Positions 33,153 through 43,978 of a stretch of 64,000 nucleotides of DNA are shown one piece after another. How positions within the stretch are numbered: the stretch's first letter is position 1; every line of letters starts with the position of its first letter. The notes beneath the pieces were generated by a model. The model was not told where the DNA came from. It searched no databases and saw nothing but the letters and a program-made list of their open reading frames with translations. This DNA comes from Geobacter sp. (lineage in GTDB: Bacteria > Desulfobacterota > Desulfuromonadia > Geobacterales > Pseudopelobacteraceae): contig VFJW01000037.1 of the NCBI GenBank assembly GCA_009885845.1, positions 1-64,000 of the forward strand, written 5' to 3'. The position numbers and the translations under genes were made by a program.

Positions 33153-34994
33153 CTATTCTTTAACGCCGGTTATCGGGCCAGCAGAGATAACTTTGCTCTG
33201 TTCGGCAGGCTGTTTCTGCCATTTACTAAGTGCAATTGACTCTGCGGCAGCTGCCAGTCCGAATGAGAAGACACTGGAAACCAGCGGCAGGCCATGTGTC
33301 GCCATGAGATCGAACATGAAAACCTTTATTCCGCCGACAATCATGACAAGTATGGCAACATTGCGAATTTCTTTGTTCTTCCTCAGAAAGGCAAACAGGA
33401 TCAAGGCAATAGCAGCGCTGTTTATAAGAACCGACTGCGCACAAACGAATGCATCGCGATGCATTGCCGCGGGAAGCAGCGTAACGACCTGAAACAGTGC
33501 GATTCGCATCATATAGAACCCGCTGATGAGACCGGTAAGGAGAAGAAGGACTGCACTCCGGTCATGCACATCAAAACGACCGAAGAACAAATACTTTTCC
33601 GATGGTGGCCACGAGCGACTCCACTGGTACTGATAAAGAATAATACCTGCCAGTAGGCCGGTTGGAAGTATGTTTACGGCATCCATCGCTGTCGGACCGG
33701 CACCCCTGAATGAAATCACCATAGCCACACAGCAGTATAGCTGGAACAGGTAGGATATTATCCTGATAGAACCACTGCCCCATGTACGGGACATAACGGC
33801 CAGAGTGATGGCTACCAGGGAAATGACCGGCAGGGAGATTACGAACATTCCGGTTGCCACCGGAAGCGCCAGCGCCAGCAGAACTCCACAGGCAAAGGCA
33901 AACGAGCCGGCGCCGGGCGCACCCTCGACGGCTTGTTTTTCCAGCCAGAAGGTCACTATAAGGTAGTATATGGCTATCAATAGCCCAATAACTGCAAGCG
34001 TCTGCTCACTTCCTCCCTGGGCACTAAACACATACATAGCTATGGAGAATGCCCAGATAATGTTGAGAGTGGGAAGAGCTAAATCAAATTTGGATATTTT
34101 TTCAGCGCCGCTTCGAAAGATGCCGAGCAGTCCGAGGATGATATATGTTGTAGCAAATGCAGCTATAACCGGAAGGAACCATGAAATTGCCAATTCCGAA
34201 GAAATTGTTCCCCCCTTGCGCAACTCAGTAACGATCTGAACTCCCCACATCTGCAGCATGACCATAGTGACGACAAGAACTACCCAGCGAAGCCACGAGC
34301 ATCGTTTTATCTTTGCGGCAAAATATCCGAGCAGATTGGCGGTCAGGAGTAACAGAGCAAGATACGGGAAGAACGGGCGTGGATAATCCATTGCAGACCC
34401 TGCGAAGCACATGCTCAGGATGCCGACTGATATAGGGGTAAGGGCGTTAAACTGGCGACTGATCAGAGCCATACCGATGCCGGTTGCCATCAAGGTCAAA
34501 TATGCAGGTACAAGTGGAAGAGAATTGAAGTGTGAGTGCGTCTCTACCACGATGGTCGACATCAGCAGTGCCCCGCTGGCGGCGAAAATTGGTGCAAGCG
34601 GACTCTGCTTATTGTATCTGTACCAGCCGACAATCATCAGGATGGCGGCATAACTCATACCGATAACCGAACCGACAAGCTTATTGATTACTCCGCTGTC
34701 GGTTATGGTACGAAGGATCAGAGCAACTACCAGCAGAAAGCAGAGTGTTGCCAGACGGGGCAGCAATGAAGTGCGGGTAGCCCAGTTAAGTACCTCTTCC
34801 GAAACATCAGTGATTTCATCAGGAGGAATGTCCTTTTCGTATGCCGGAGCTGAAGAACCGGAACCGGGCCCGGAGCCTGCGGCTTCTCCCTCACCAAGAC
34901 GGGCAGCCAGCCGCTCCATCTGCTGTTCCATCGCTTGCAGGCGGGCTGTAAGCTCTTTTTCCCGCTCTCCTGCATTTGTTTCCGGCTCTGTCAT
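33153..34994 (-). CDS. DUF2339 polytopic membrane protein
   Basis: A 613-residue protein with a cytosolic coiled-coil start (REKELTARLQAMEQQMERLAARLGE), a Gly/Ser-rich linker, the motif EVLNWATRTSLLPRLATLCFLLVVALILRTITDSG and about 16-18 further hydrophobic helices. This matches the DUF2339 family, whose function is unknown. The ATG at 34994 lies just after AGGAGGCAGG and is preferred to the listed 35027. It stands alone on the minus strand between the CbcL-like and ImcH-like genes, so its presence there may be chance. Confidence 0.82.
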   Translation of the reverse strand: MTEPETNAGEREKELTARLQAMEQQMERLAARLGEGEAAGSGPGSGSSAPAYEKDIPPDEITDVSEEVLNWATRTSLLPRLATLCFLLVVALILRTITDSGVINKLVGSVIGMSYAAILMIVGWYRYNKQSPLAPIFAASGALLMSTIVVETHSHFNSLPLVPAYLTLMATGIGMALISRQFNALTPISVGILSMCFAGSAMDYPRPFFPYLALLLLTANLLGYFAAKIKRCSWLRWVVLVVTMVMLQMWGVQIVTELRKGGTISSELAISWFLPVIAAFATTYIILGLLGIFRSGAEKISKFDLALPTLNIIWAFSIAMYVFSAQGGSEQTLAVIGLLIAIYYLIVTFWLEKQAVEGAPGAGSFAFACGVLLALALPVATGMFVISLPVISLVAITLAVMSRTWGSGSIRIISYLFQLYCCVAMVISFRGAGPTAMDAVNILPTGLLAGIILYQYQWSRSWPPSEKYLFFGRFDVHDRSAVLLLLTGLISGFYMMRIALFQVVTLLPAAMHRDAFVCAQSVLINSAAIALILFAFLRKNKEIRNVAILVMIVGGIKVFMFDLMATHGLPLVSSVFSFGLAAAAESIALSKWQKQPAEQSKVISAGPITGVKE

Positions 34995-35289
34995 CTCCTG
35001 CCTCCTGTTAATACAAGATCGCTGCAAATATAACGCTGTTTAAAATAAATGCGTCCGGCCGTTTTGTCAATATGTAGATTGGCCGAATGGCGGTAATCAA
35101 CCGATATGACGAAAGTGGCTGCAATCGAATAGCGTCCAAGATTTGAATCAGAAAATCATTTTATGTTGCTTTATTATTACCTTCATGCTAGGAAAAACTC
35201 TTTATTTATCAATGATGATTTTCGTATACATTAATTCATAAGCTGTTTGTTATCAAGTAAACCATGCTCAGTATCCGAGGAGGAATTGA

Positions 35290-36825
35290 ATGGAACCCGT
35301 AAAAAAAATAAGTGCTGAAAAATACTACATGAACATCATCAGCTTACTGGGAATGCTCCTCTCTGCAATCTCAGGAATTGTCATAGTTCTGTTCCTCGCT
35401 TTGCAGGCGTTTAGAGGGTTTGAAAACCCGTACCTGGAAATAGTGACGTTTTTTGTTTTGCCTATGGGAGTATTATCCGGCGGCGTGCTAACCTACTTTG
35501 GTGCATGGCGCACCCGGAGCAAGCATCGCAGAAACCCCAATGTTGATCTTCCTCCGCTCCCTCGTCTCGACTTCAATGATCCGGACAAACTGCGCCTTGC
35601 TGGCTTTTTTGCCCTGGTAACCGTTGTGTTTTTCGCTATTATCGGAGTTGCAACAATCAAGGGGTTCGAATTTTCCGAATCAACCGCGTTCTGCGGTGAA
35701 GTCTGTCATGTGCCTATGGAGCCGGAACACACCGCCTGGGAACAATCACCTCACGCACGCGTACGCTGCGTCGAGTGTCATGTCGGTTCAGGACTTGATT
35801 ACTACGTCAAAGCCAAAATCAACGGAACCAGGCAGCTCTATTCCGTCCTGACTGGCACGTTCCCGACACCGATTCCAACCCCGGTTCACAACCTCCGCCC
35901 GGCACGAGGTACCTGCGAGCGCTGCCACTGGCCGGAAAAATTCATCTCGGCACGCCATAAATACATTTCTCATAACGCCCCCAACGAGACAAACACTCGT
36001 CGCGATATGCAGCTGCTGATCAAAATAGGCGGGACTCCGGGGGCTCCAAACAGTTCCGGTATCCACTGGCACATCGGCAAGGAAGTTGCCTATATCGCCA
36101 CGGACGAAAAACGGATGGAAATCCCCTATATTTCGGTCAAGAGAAATGACGGCAGTATCGATGAATTCGTCAACGTAGAAAAACCGGTATCAAAAGAGGA
36201 ATTGGCGAAACATGAAAAACGTGTCATGGACTGTATCGATTGTCACAACCGGCCGGCTCACTCATATAACCCCCCAAGCGATGAGCTGGATCACGCCTTT
36301 ACTGCAGGTAAGCTTGACCCATCCCTGCCGTTTGTGAAGAAACTTGCCGTTGAACTGCTGGAGCAGCCGTACAAGAGCAAGGAGGAAGCAACTGCGGCGA
36401 TTAACAAAGGAATTAACGAATATTATGCCAAAAACTACCCCGCCCTGGTCAAAACCAAGGACGCATCGATCAAACAGGCGGTTGAAGAGATTCAGCGCAT
36501 CTACGGCAGAAACTTTTTCCCCAAGATGAAAGTCGTCTGGAGCGCCTATCCGTCACATATGGGACACTTCTACTTCCCCGGATGTTTCCGCTGTCACGAC
36601 GGAAAGCATAAGAATGCCGCCGGCAAGCTTATTTCCAAGGATTGCAACCTGTGCCACATTGTTCTCAGCCAGACACAGGAGAATATCCCCAAAGGCACCC
36701 AGGTAAAAGATTTCGTACACCCGGTTGATATTGGCAACGAACTGACGAAAATGAACTGCAGTGATTGCCACGCCCCTGGCGGCCATGATGTTACCGGCGG
36801 AGAAGACGCGAAAAAGAAACACTAA
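35290..36825 (+). CDS. imcH: ImcH-like NapC/NirT-type inner-membrane cytochrome c
   Basis: A 511-residue protein with three N-terminal membrane helices (about 17-40, 50-70 and 101-123) and seven c-type haem sites: CGEVCH, CVECH, CERCH, CIDCH, CFRCH, CNLCH and CSDCH. The block around the first two haems (STAFCGEVCHVPMEPEHTAWEQSPHARVRCVECHVG) is the NapC/NirT quinol-oxidising signature. Size, haem number and three helices fit ImcH, required by G. sulfurreducens for high-potential extracellular acceptors. The first haem site is Cx3CH rather than CxxCH. A strong ribosome site (GAGGAGG) precedes the ATG. Confidence 0.85.
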   Translation: MEPVKKISAEKYYMNIISLLGMLLSAISGIVIVLFLALQAFRGFENPYLEIVTFFVLPMGVLSGGVLTYFGAWRTRSKHRRNPNVDLPPLPRLDFNDPDKLRLAGFFALVTVVFFAIIGVATIKGFEFSESTAFCGEVCHVPMEPEHTAWEQSPHARVRCVECHVGSGLDYYVKAKINGTRQLYSVLTGTFPTPIPTPVHNLRPARGTCERCHWPEKFISARHKYISHNAPNETNTRRDMQLLIKIGGTPGAPNSSGIHWHIGKEVAYIATDEKRMEIPYISVKRNDGSIDEFVNVEKPVSKEELAKHEKRVMDCIDCHNRPAHSYNPPSDELDHAFTAGKLDPSLPFVKKLAVELLEQPYKSKEEATAAINKGINEYYAKNYPALVKTKDASIKQAVEEIQRIYGRNFFPKMKVVWSAYPSHMGHFYFPGCFRCHDGKHKNAAGKLISKDCNLCHIVLSQTQENIPKGTQVKDFVHPVDIGNELTKMNCSDCHAPGGHDVTGGEDAKKKH

Positions 36826-36846
36826 TCTGCAGACACTGCTTCAATC

Positions 36847-36894
36847 CAGTAACAGAAGGGCCCGATCAACTCTGATCGGGCCCTTCTGTTACTG
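36847..36894. terminator. 22-bp perfect hairpin after the ImcH-like gene
   Basis: CAGTAACAGAAGGGCCCGAT(CA) and its exact inverse surround the loop ACTC, giving an unusually long perfect stem of 22 bp. It lies between the converging ImcH-like and trxB-side genes and probably ends both transcripts, though the T run is short. Confidence 0.7.
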
Positions 36895-36914
36895 GGATAC
36901 AAACCATTAAATAT

Positions 36915-37094
36915 CTATAACTCCTCATAACCATCATCCGGAGTAAGGTCGTCTTCAGGTTCCTCTGCCGTTCCATCGGATTCAACTGCCTCTTCCTTCA
37001 GATGGCGAATGAACTCGACATTCTCACGGATGGTGTGCCGTACATCTGCAAGAAGTTTTTCCAATTCATCAGACTCTTTTTCGCCAACAGTCAT
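36915..37094 (-). CDS. small acidic protein downstream of trxB (not in ORF track)
   Basis: A 59-residue frame just below the track's size limit: MTVGEKESDELEKLLADVRH, then an amphipathic helix (TIRENVEFIRHLKEE) and a strongly acidic tail (EEPEDDLTPDDGYEEL). Its ATG lies 2 bases after the trxB stop (TGACCATG), so it would be translated by coupling. I do not recognise a family. The regular helix plus acidic tail and the tight spacing make it likely to be real. Confidence 0.65.
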   Translation of the reverse strand: MTVGEKESDELEKLLADVRHTIRENVEFIRHLKEEAVESDGTAEEPEDDLTPDDGYEEL

Positions 37095-37096
37095 GG

Positions 37097-39375
<2,279 letters not shown>

Positions 39376-39393
39376 TCTTCTCAAGGAGCAGGA

Positions 39394-40380
39394 ATGCAGA
39401 AGCACAATGTTGTCATCGGAATAGATATCGGCGGTACGACCACTTCGTTCGGATTTGTTGATCGCAGCGGTGCGCTGTTGTGCGAAGAAACCCTGGCCAC
39501 ACAGGGAACCCAGCCGGCATACACTCTGGTTTCCCGCCTGCATGACTCCATCGGGAAGCTCCGTTTGACTCTCCCGCCGGCAGCGAGTATTGCGGGAATC
39601 GGCATTGGAGCTCCCAATGCCAACTACCTTCGGGGAACGGTCGAACATCCAGTCAACCTCAACTGGGGAGCATCGGTCAATCTGGCAGAACTGTTTCGGC
39701 AACAGTTTAATCTGCCGGTCGCTGTCACCAATGACGCCAATGCAGCGGCAATTGGAGAAATGCTGTTCGGCGGCGCACGAGGAATGAAACATGTCATCGT
39801 CATCACTCTGGGAACCGGTCTGGGGAGCGGAATCATTGCCAATGGCGAGTTGCTGTACGGTGCCGATGGTTTCGCCGGAGAGCTCGGCCATACGACTGTT
39901 GATCCTGAAGGGCGGCGCTGTGCCTGCGGAAAACGGGGATGCCTGGAAACCTATGTGTCTGCCACCGGCCTCTGCCGGACACTGACCGAACTTCTGGAAC
40001 TGAGCCCCGACCCCAGTCTTCTGCGAGAATCTGCTATCAGTCGTCTGACTTCAAAACAGATCTATGAAGCAGCCTGTCTTGGTGATACCTATGCCCTTGC
40101 TGCGTTTGATGCAACGGCCCGGACACTCGGCATGAAGCTGGCCGATGCCGTAGCGCATACGAACCCTGAAGCTATTTTTCTTTCCGGAGGAGTTGCCGCG
40201 GCGGGGGATCTGCTGATAATACCGACCAGGCGATATATGGAGGAGTTTTTGTTTACCCCGTACAAAGGGAAGGTCCAGTTGCTCCGGTCAGAGCTTCCTG
40301 AGGGGAGCGGTGCGATTCTCGGGGCGGCAGCGCTGGCCTGGAACGAAGTTGATACGAAAACAAATGCTACACACCCCTGA
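39394..40380 (+). CDS. ROK-family sugar kinase (glucokinase-like)
   Basis: A 328-residue kinase with the ATP-binding IGIDIGGTTTSFG, the sugar-binding and catalytic region NDANAAAIGE, the GTGLGSGII loop, the GELGHTTV motif and the ROK zinc motif CACGKRGCLE. It probably phosphorylates glucose or a related sugar. The gene follows ilvA closely and may share its transcript. Its last 14 bases overlap the end of the convergent oxidoreductase gene. Confidence 0.9.
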   Translation: MQKHNVVIGIDIGGTTTSFGFVDRSGALLCEETLATQGTQPAYTLVSRLHDSIGKLRLTLPPAASIAGIGIGAPNANYLRGTVEHPVNLNWGASVNLAELFRQQFNLPVAVTNDANAAAIGEMLFGGARGMKHVIVITLGTGLGSGIIANGELLYGADGFAGELGHTTVDPEGRRCACGKRGCLETYVSATGLCRTLTELLELSPDPSLLRESAISRLTSKQIYEAACLGDTYALAAFDATARTLGMKLADAVAHTNPEAIFLSGGVAAAGDLLIIPTRRYMEEFLFTPYKGKVQLLRSELPEGSGAILGAAALAWNEVDTKTNATHP

Positions 40381-42379
40381 CTTCAACCGTTACATCATAT
40401 AAGGTACTTCCCCGTCCGCCATCGGTAAGTCGTTGTGATGTCAGGGCATTGACCCCTCGATCTCCAGGGATGAATTCTCGCCACCAGACCCCTTCAGTAA
40501 CGACAGTTCCGGGAGGAATCCGCTCCGAAATCAGCAGTGTAAAACGAACTTCTCCCCGGTCATTACCTGCAATCACGGTCTGCCCGTCGGTCAGGCCGCG
40601 TTTCCCGGCATCAACCCGATTCATCAGCAGTTCCATGCAGTGCTGCTTCAGACGCAAATCATCCTGCTCGTAAAAACTTGAATTGAGGGCGAACGGCGTG
40701 ACCGCCGGTTGCAGACGTAATGGATATCCGTCCCGCTCTGAATGAGTCGGGAGCGGGCATGGCAGCGGCTCAACCTCCCGCACATTCAGAATTTCAATTT
40801 TCCCCGAAACCGTCGACCATTCTTTTTTCAGTTCTGTTGGCGGAGTCAGCAGTACTGGATCCCCCTGCCGCAGACGCTCCGTGCCGGCGGCGCTCCGCCA
40901 GGGGTTTTCCGCAACCAGCAGCAACTCTATCAATTCATCTGCAGACAAACGGAAAAAAGATTCCTCCCATCCCATTCCCGCCGCCAGCAGGCTGAAAACC
41001 TCCCAGTTGCTTTTGGCTCCACCAACCGGAGCGATGGCAGCACCGCAGCGCTGGGCATGGTAGCTGCCGTAACAGCGGTACAGATCCGGATGTTCCAGCG
41101 AAGAGGTGGCAGGCAGTACGATATCTGCATATCGGGCGGTATCGGTCAGGAAGCGTTCATGGACTACCGTGAACAGTTCCGTCCGCTCCAACCCCCGGAT
41201 GACGGCATTCTGATCCGGAGCGATAACCGCCGGGTTGGAGTGGTACACATACAGCGACATAACCGGTGGATCGGCCAGTTCGGTCAGTGCAGCTCCCAGC
41301 TGATTCATACTGACCAGTCGCGGCACACGCTCCATGAAATCCTCCCGGGTTACACTCTGAAGAGGGAACGCTCCTCCGGTCGATGTGCCGAGGAAAATGC
41401 CGCCGCCCGGTTTTGACCAGGCGCCGACAGTGGCGGGGAGACAGCTGATTGTCCGTACCGTCATGGCGCCGTTGCCGTAGCGGGTCAGGCCGCTCCCTAA
41501 ACGGATGAAAGGAGCTTTTGCCCCGGCATACTCCCGCGCCATCCGCTCGATGACTTCGGAGGGTAGACCGCAGAGGACAGACATCTGCGCAGGAGAACAG
41601 TCCGGCAGAATCCGCGCGGTCAACTCCTCAAAGCCAAGAACATTGGCGGAGATGAACTCCCGGTCCAGCAGCCCCTCACGTGCAATAACATGCAGCAGGG
41701 CCAACGCCAGAGCGCCATCTCCGCCGGGGCGAACCAGAAACGTTTCATCGGCAGCCTCGCAGGTCGGGGTACGGTACGTGTCTATTGCCCATACCCGTGC
41801 CCCGTTTCGCCGGGCCGACTGGGCATCCCGCATGGCATGGATACTGGTGGCAGCGGCATTGATCCCCCAGAGTATGACCAGGTCGCTCACTTCAACTTCG
41901 GCAGGTTCCATGGCGGGCGTATCCCCCATAAGCGCCTTCCAGCCGGCATCCTTGGCCGGCGAACAGATTGTCCGCTCCAGACGCGATGCGCCCAGTTTGT
42001 TGAAAAAGGCGTGGCCGGCATTGCGCTGCACCAGCCCCATAGTTCCGGCGTATGAATAAGGGAGTATGGCTTCTGCTCCGTGGCTGGCGATGGTCTCCTG
42101 CCAGCGGGTGCAGATAGCTGAAATCGCTTTATCCCAGGAGATCGGTTCAAATTCTCCCGCCCCCTTCTTCCCGACCCGCCTGAGTGGTGTTGTCAACCGC
42201 CGGGGAGAGTGAACGGTCTGCTCATAATGATTCATCTTGGGACAGAGCAGGCCACGAGTGATCGGATGATCCGGATCGCCGCAGACATGAACGGCACGGC
42301 CGTTTTCGACGGTAACCAGCAGGCCGCAGGCATCGGGGCAGTCGTAGGGGCAGACGGAACGGACGGTGGTTTTAGTCAT
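40367..42379 (-). CDS. cytosolic molybdopterin (bis-MGD) oxidoreductase
   Basis: A 670-residue enzyme. It opens with a [4Fe-4S] motif (CPYDCPDACGLLV ... GLLCPKM) with no Tat signal, so it stays in the cytosol. It shows the DMSO-reductase family domains (PYSYAGTMG, YHSNPAVIAPDQ, HERFLTDTARYADIVLPATSSLEHPD) and the C-terminal dinucleotide-binding barrel (LNSSFYEQDDLRLKQHCMELLMNRVDA). The reaction is not known; no electron-transfer partner subunit lies next to it. GAGAGGATGAAAT precedes the ATG. It overlaps the ROK kinase by 14 bases, tail to tail. Confidence 0.9.
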   Translation of the reverse strand: MTKTTVRSVCPYDCPDACGLLVTVENGRAVHVCGDPDHPITRGLLCPKMNHYEQTVHSPRRLTTPLRRVGKKGAGEFEPISWDKAISAICTRWQETIASHGAEAILPYSYAGTMGLVQRNAGHAFFNKLGASRLERTICSPAKDAGWKALMGDTPAMEPAEVEVSDLVILWGINAAATSIHAMRDAQSARRNGARVWAIDTYRTPTCEAADETFLVRPGGDGALALALLHVIAREGLLDREFISANVLGFEELTARILPDCSPAQMSVLCGLPSEVIERMAREYAGAKAPFIRLGSGLTRYGNGAMTVRTISCLPATVGAWSKPGGGIFLGTSTGGAFPLQSVTREDFMERVPRLVSMNQLGAALTELADPPVMSLYVYHSNPAVIAPDQNAVIRGLERTELFTVVHERFLTDTARYADIVLPATSSLEHPDLYRCYGSYHAQRCGAAIAPVGGAKSNWEVFSLLAAGMGWEESFFRLSADELIELLLVAENPWRSAAGTERLRQGDPVLLTPPTELKKEWSTVSGKIEILNVREVEPLPCPLPTHSERDGYPLRLQPAVTPFALNSSFYEQDDLRLKQHCMELLMNRVDAGKRGLTDGQTVIAGNDRGEVRFTLLISERIPPGTVVTEGVWWREFIPGDRGVNALTSQRLTDGGRGSTLYDVTVEVRGV

Positions 42380-42398
42380 ATTTCATCCTCTCGGGGCC

Positions 42399-42555
42399 TC
42401 ATGTAGTGTAATTGACGCACCGGTGCACCAGGTCCAGCACCGCCAGCAGCAGGAGCGGCTTGTGCGGCGTTTTTTTTGGTGACCTCGGCCCAGGTCGCGC
42501 CGGGGGCGTGGTTGAGGGAGGCAAAGTGTTTGATGGCGGTAGTTAGAGAGATCAT
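42399..42555 (-). pseudogene. N-terminal remnant of an HNH-type restriction endonuclease
   Basis: From the ATG at 42555 the product reads MISLTTAIKHFASLN ... TWAEVTKK. One base change in the run of eight A (plus strand T at 42470-42477) then gives TPHKPLLLLAVLDLVHRC before a stop. The segment (A/T)PHKPLLLLAVLDL is the hallmark N-terminus of HNH endonucleases of the restriction/phosphorothioate-DNA type. Both a frameshift and loss of the catalytic part are visible, so it is a dead fragment. It lies between the molybdoenzyme and the AAA ATPase gene. Confidence 0.65.
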
Positions 42556-42628
42556 GGCCTTGACATTATTGTGACTCAGTATGGAGTTGAGACACGACCC
42601 CTATGTGCCCATCCCTATGTTGCTCCCC

Positions 42629-43831
42629 TTATCGCGGCAGAAATTGAGGGAAACTGTCCGGCTTGAGATCCAGCAGGAACTCCTCACACGGGAGGCACAA
42701 AATATCATCTATCAATAAACGCTCATTACCGCGATACAACAACCAGCGACAGCTCTCCGGAAAGTCCTCAGCGAATTTTTTCAAACCGCGCAGGTCCTCC
42801 GGTCTCACCCTGACGGAGTTCTTGACTTCCAGCGCATGAAAACCGTTTTCGCCGTACACCACGAAATCAATTTCCACCTTCGACCGCGTCTGCCAGTAAT
42901 GCAGACGATGATTGCCTCCGGAATAATCGCACCATGCCCGGAGATGCTGGGCGACAAGACCTTCCAGGGCAGCACCTTCGATCTCTGCGGGCGCATCCAG
43001 TAGTCCTGCAGGGCGATTGGCACGAAAGACTCCGGCATCAAAAAAGTAGAATTTGGGATGCACCGCCAGTTCGCGCTGTGCCCGCCTGGTGAATACCGGC
43101 ACGCGGAATGCCAGCAGCAGATCCTCCAGAATCTCCAGAAAACCTTCCACGGTTTTGCGGTTTACATGGCACTCACGGGCCACGTTCGCCAGATTGAGCA
43201 CGGCGCCATGGGAAAAGCTGATGGCTTCAAGGAAGCGGGAAAAGCTGCCGACAGAGCGCACCATCCCTTCCATCTGCACCTCCTCACGCAAATAGAGGCC
43301 ATTATAGGCGCGCAGGATTTCCTTCGGGTCCTTTGCCGCCAGCACAACCGGCAGCATCCCGAGGCGCAGGGCTTTGTCAAGCTGAAAACCGGACCCGAGT
43401 TCGGCTGCCATAAACGGATGAAGCGATTTCTGTGCGGCGCGCCCTCCAAGAAGATTCACCCCGGCTCGCCGCAATTTACGGGCGCTTGAACCGGTAAAAA
43501 TGAACTGCACGTTTCGCTTCTCTTCGATCAGAAGATGGGCAACTTCCAGCAGGTCGGGAAGTTTCTGGACTTCGTCAACAACAACCTGTCTGGTATCGGG
43601 TCTGGCGGCAAGCAGTTCACGCAGCCGTTCAGGGCGTGCAGACATCGACCGCACGGTCTCGGGATCCAGCAGGTCAATCCGGAGGGCATCAGGAAAGAGC
43701 CTTTGCGTCAGCCAGGTTTTGCCAGTGCCGCGAGGACCGAGGAGAAAAAAGTGATCAGCTGGAGGCGTGAAATATCGTGGCGTTGATTCCATAATGTGTC
43801 GCATTATGGAATCAGTGAGAGTATTTTGCAA
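42629..43831 (-). CDS. AAA ATPase with DUF4143 domain
   Basis: An ATPase of the AAA_14/DUF4143 group: Walker A in LLGPRGTGKTWL, Walker B in VVVDEVQKLPDL, the sensor-like FIFTGSSARKLRR, and a C-terminal nuclease-like DUF4143 part (YWQTRSKVEIDFVVYGENGFHALEVKNS). These proteins are common in accessory regions; their job is unsettled, with toxin-like or defence roles proposed. The start is uncertain: 43831 is a TTG without a ribosome site, and the ATGs at 43804 and 43792 lie inside a perfect inverted repeat. Full-length and apparently intact. Confidence 0.85.
   Translation of the reverse strand: MQNTLTDSIMRHIMESTPRYFTPPADHFFLLGPRGTGKTWLTQRLFPDALRIDLLDPETVRSMSARPERLRELLAARPDTRQVVVDEVQKLPDLLEVAHLLIEEKRNVQFIFTGSSARKLRRAGVNLLGGRAAQKSLHPFMAAELGSGFQLDKALRLGMLPVVLAAKDPKEILRAYNGLYLREEVQMEGMVRSVGSFSRFLEAISFSHGAVLNLANVARECHVNRKTVEGFLEILEDLLLAFRVPVFTRRAQRELAVHPKFYFFDAGVFRANRPAGLLDAPAEIEGAALEGLVAQHLRAWCDYSGGNHRLHYWQTRSKVEIDFVVYGENGFHALEVKNSVRVRPEDLRGLKKFAEDFPESCRWLLYRGNERLLIDDILCLPCEEFLLDLKPDSFPQFLPR
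43784..43814. promoter_or_regulatory. perfect inverted repeat over the start of the AAA/DUF4143 gene
   Basis: TGATTCCATAATG and CATTATGGAATCA are exact inverted copies (13 bp) separated by 5 bases. Both ATG start candidates of the ATPase gene are inside the arms. It could be a protein-binding operator or an mRNA hairpin that limits translation. Confidence 0.6.
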
Positions 43832-43895
43832 GAATTAAATGTCTGCTGAGCTGTAGTTTATGATTGCCGGGGTGATCGATGCAAGTGCGAATGTC

Positions 43896-43955
43896 AAAAA
43901 GTCAAGCCTGACCCCAAAGCCCTTCCAAAAGTCAAGCCCTTCCCAAAGCCCTTCC
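43896..43955. repeat. tandem imperfect repeat of about 30 bp
   Basis: AAAAGTCAAGCCTGACCCCA followed by AAGCCCTTCC is followed directly by AAAAGTCAAGCCCTTCCCAA and AGCCCTTCC. The GTCAAGCCTGACCCC word resembles sequences found at Y1-type transposase/REP elements. It occupies most of the gap between the ATPase gene and hipA. Confidence 0.55.
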
Positions 43956-43978
43956 TGCCATTATCTTTAATAATTACC

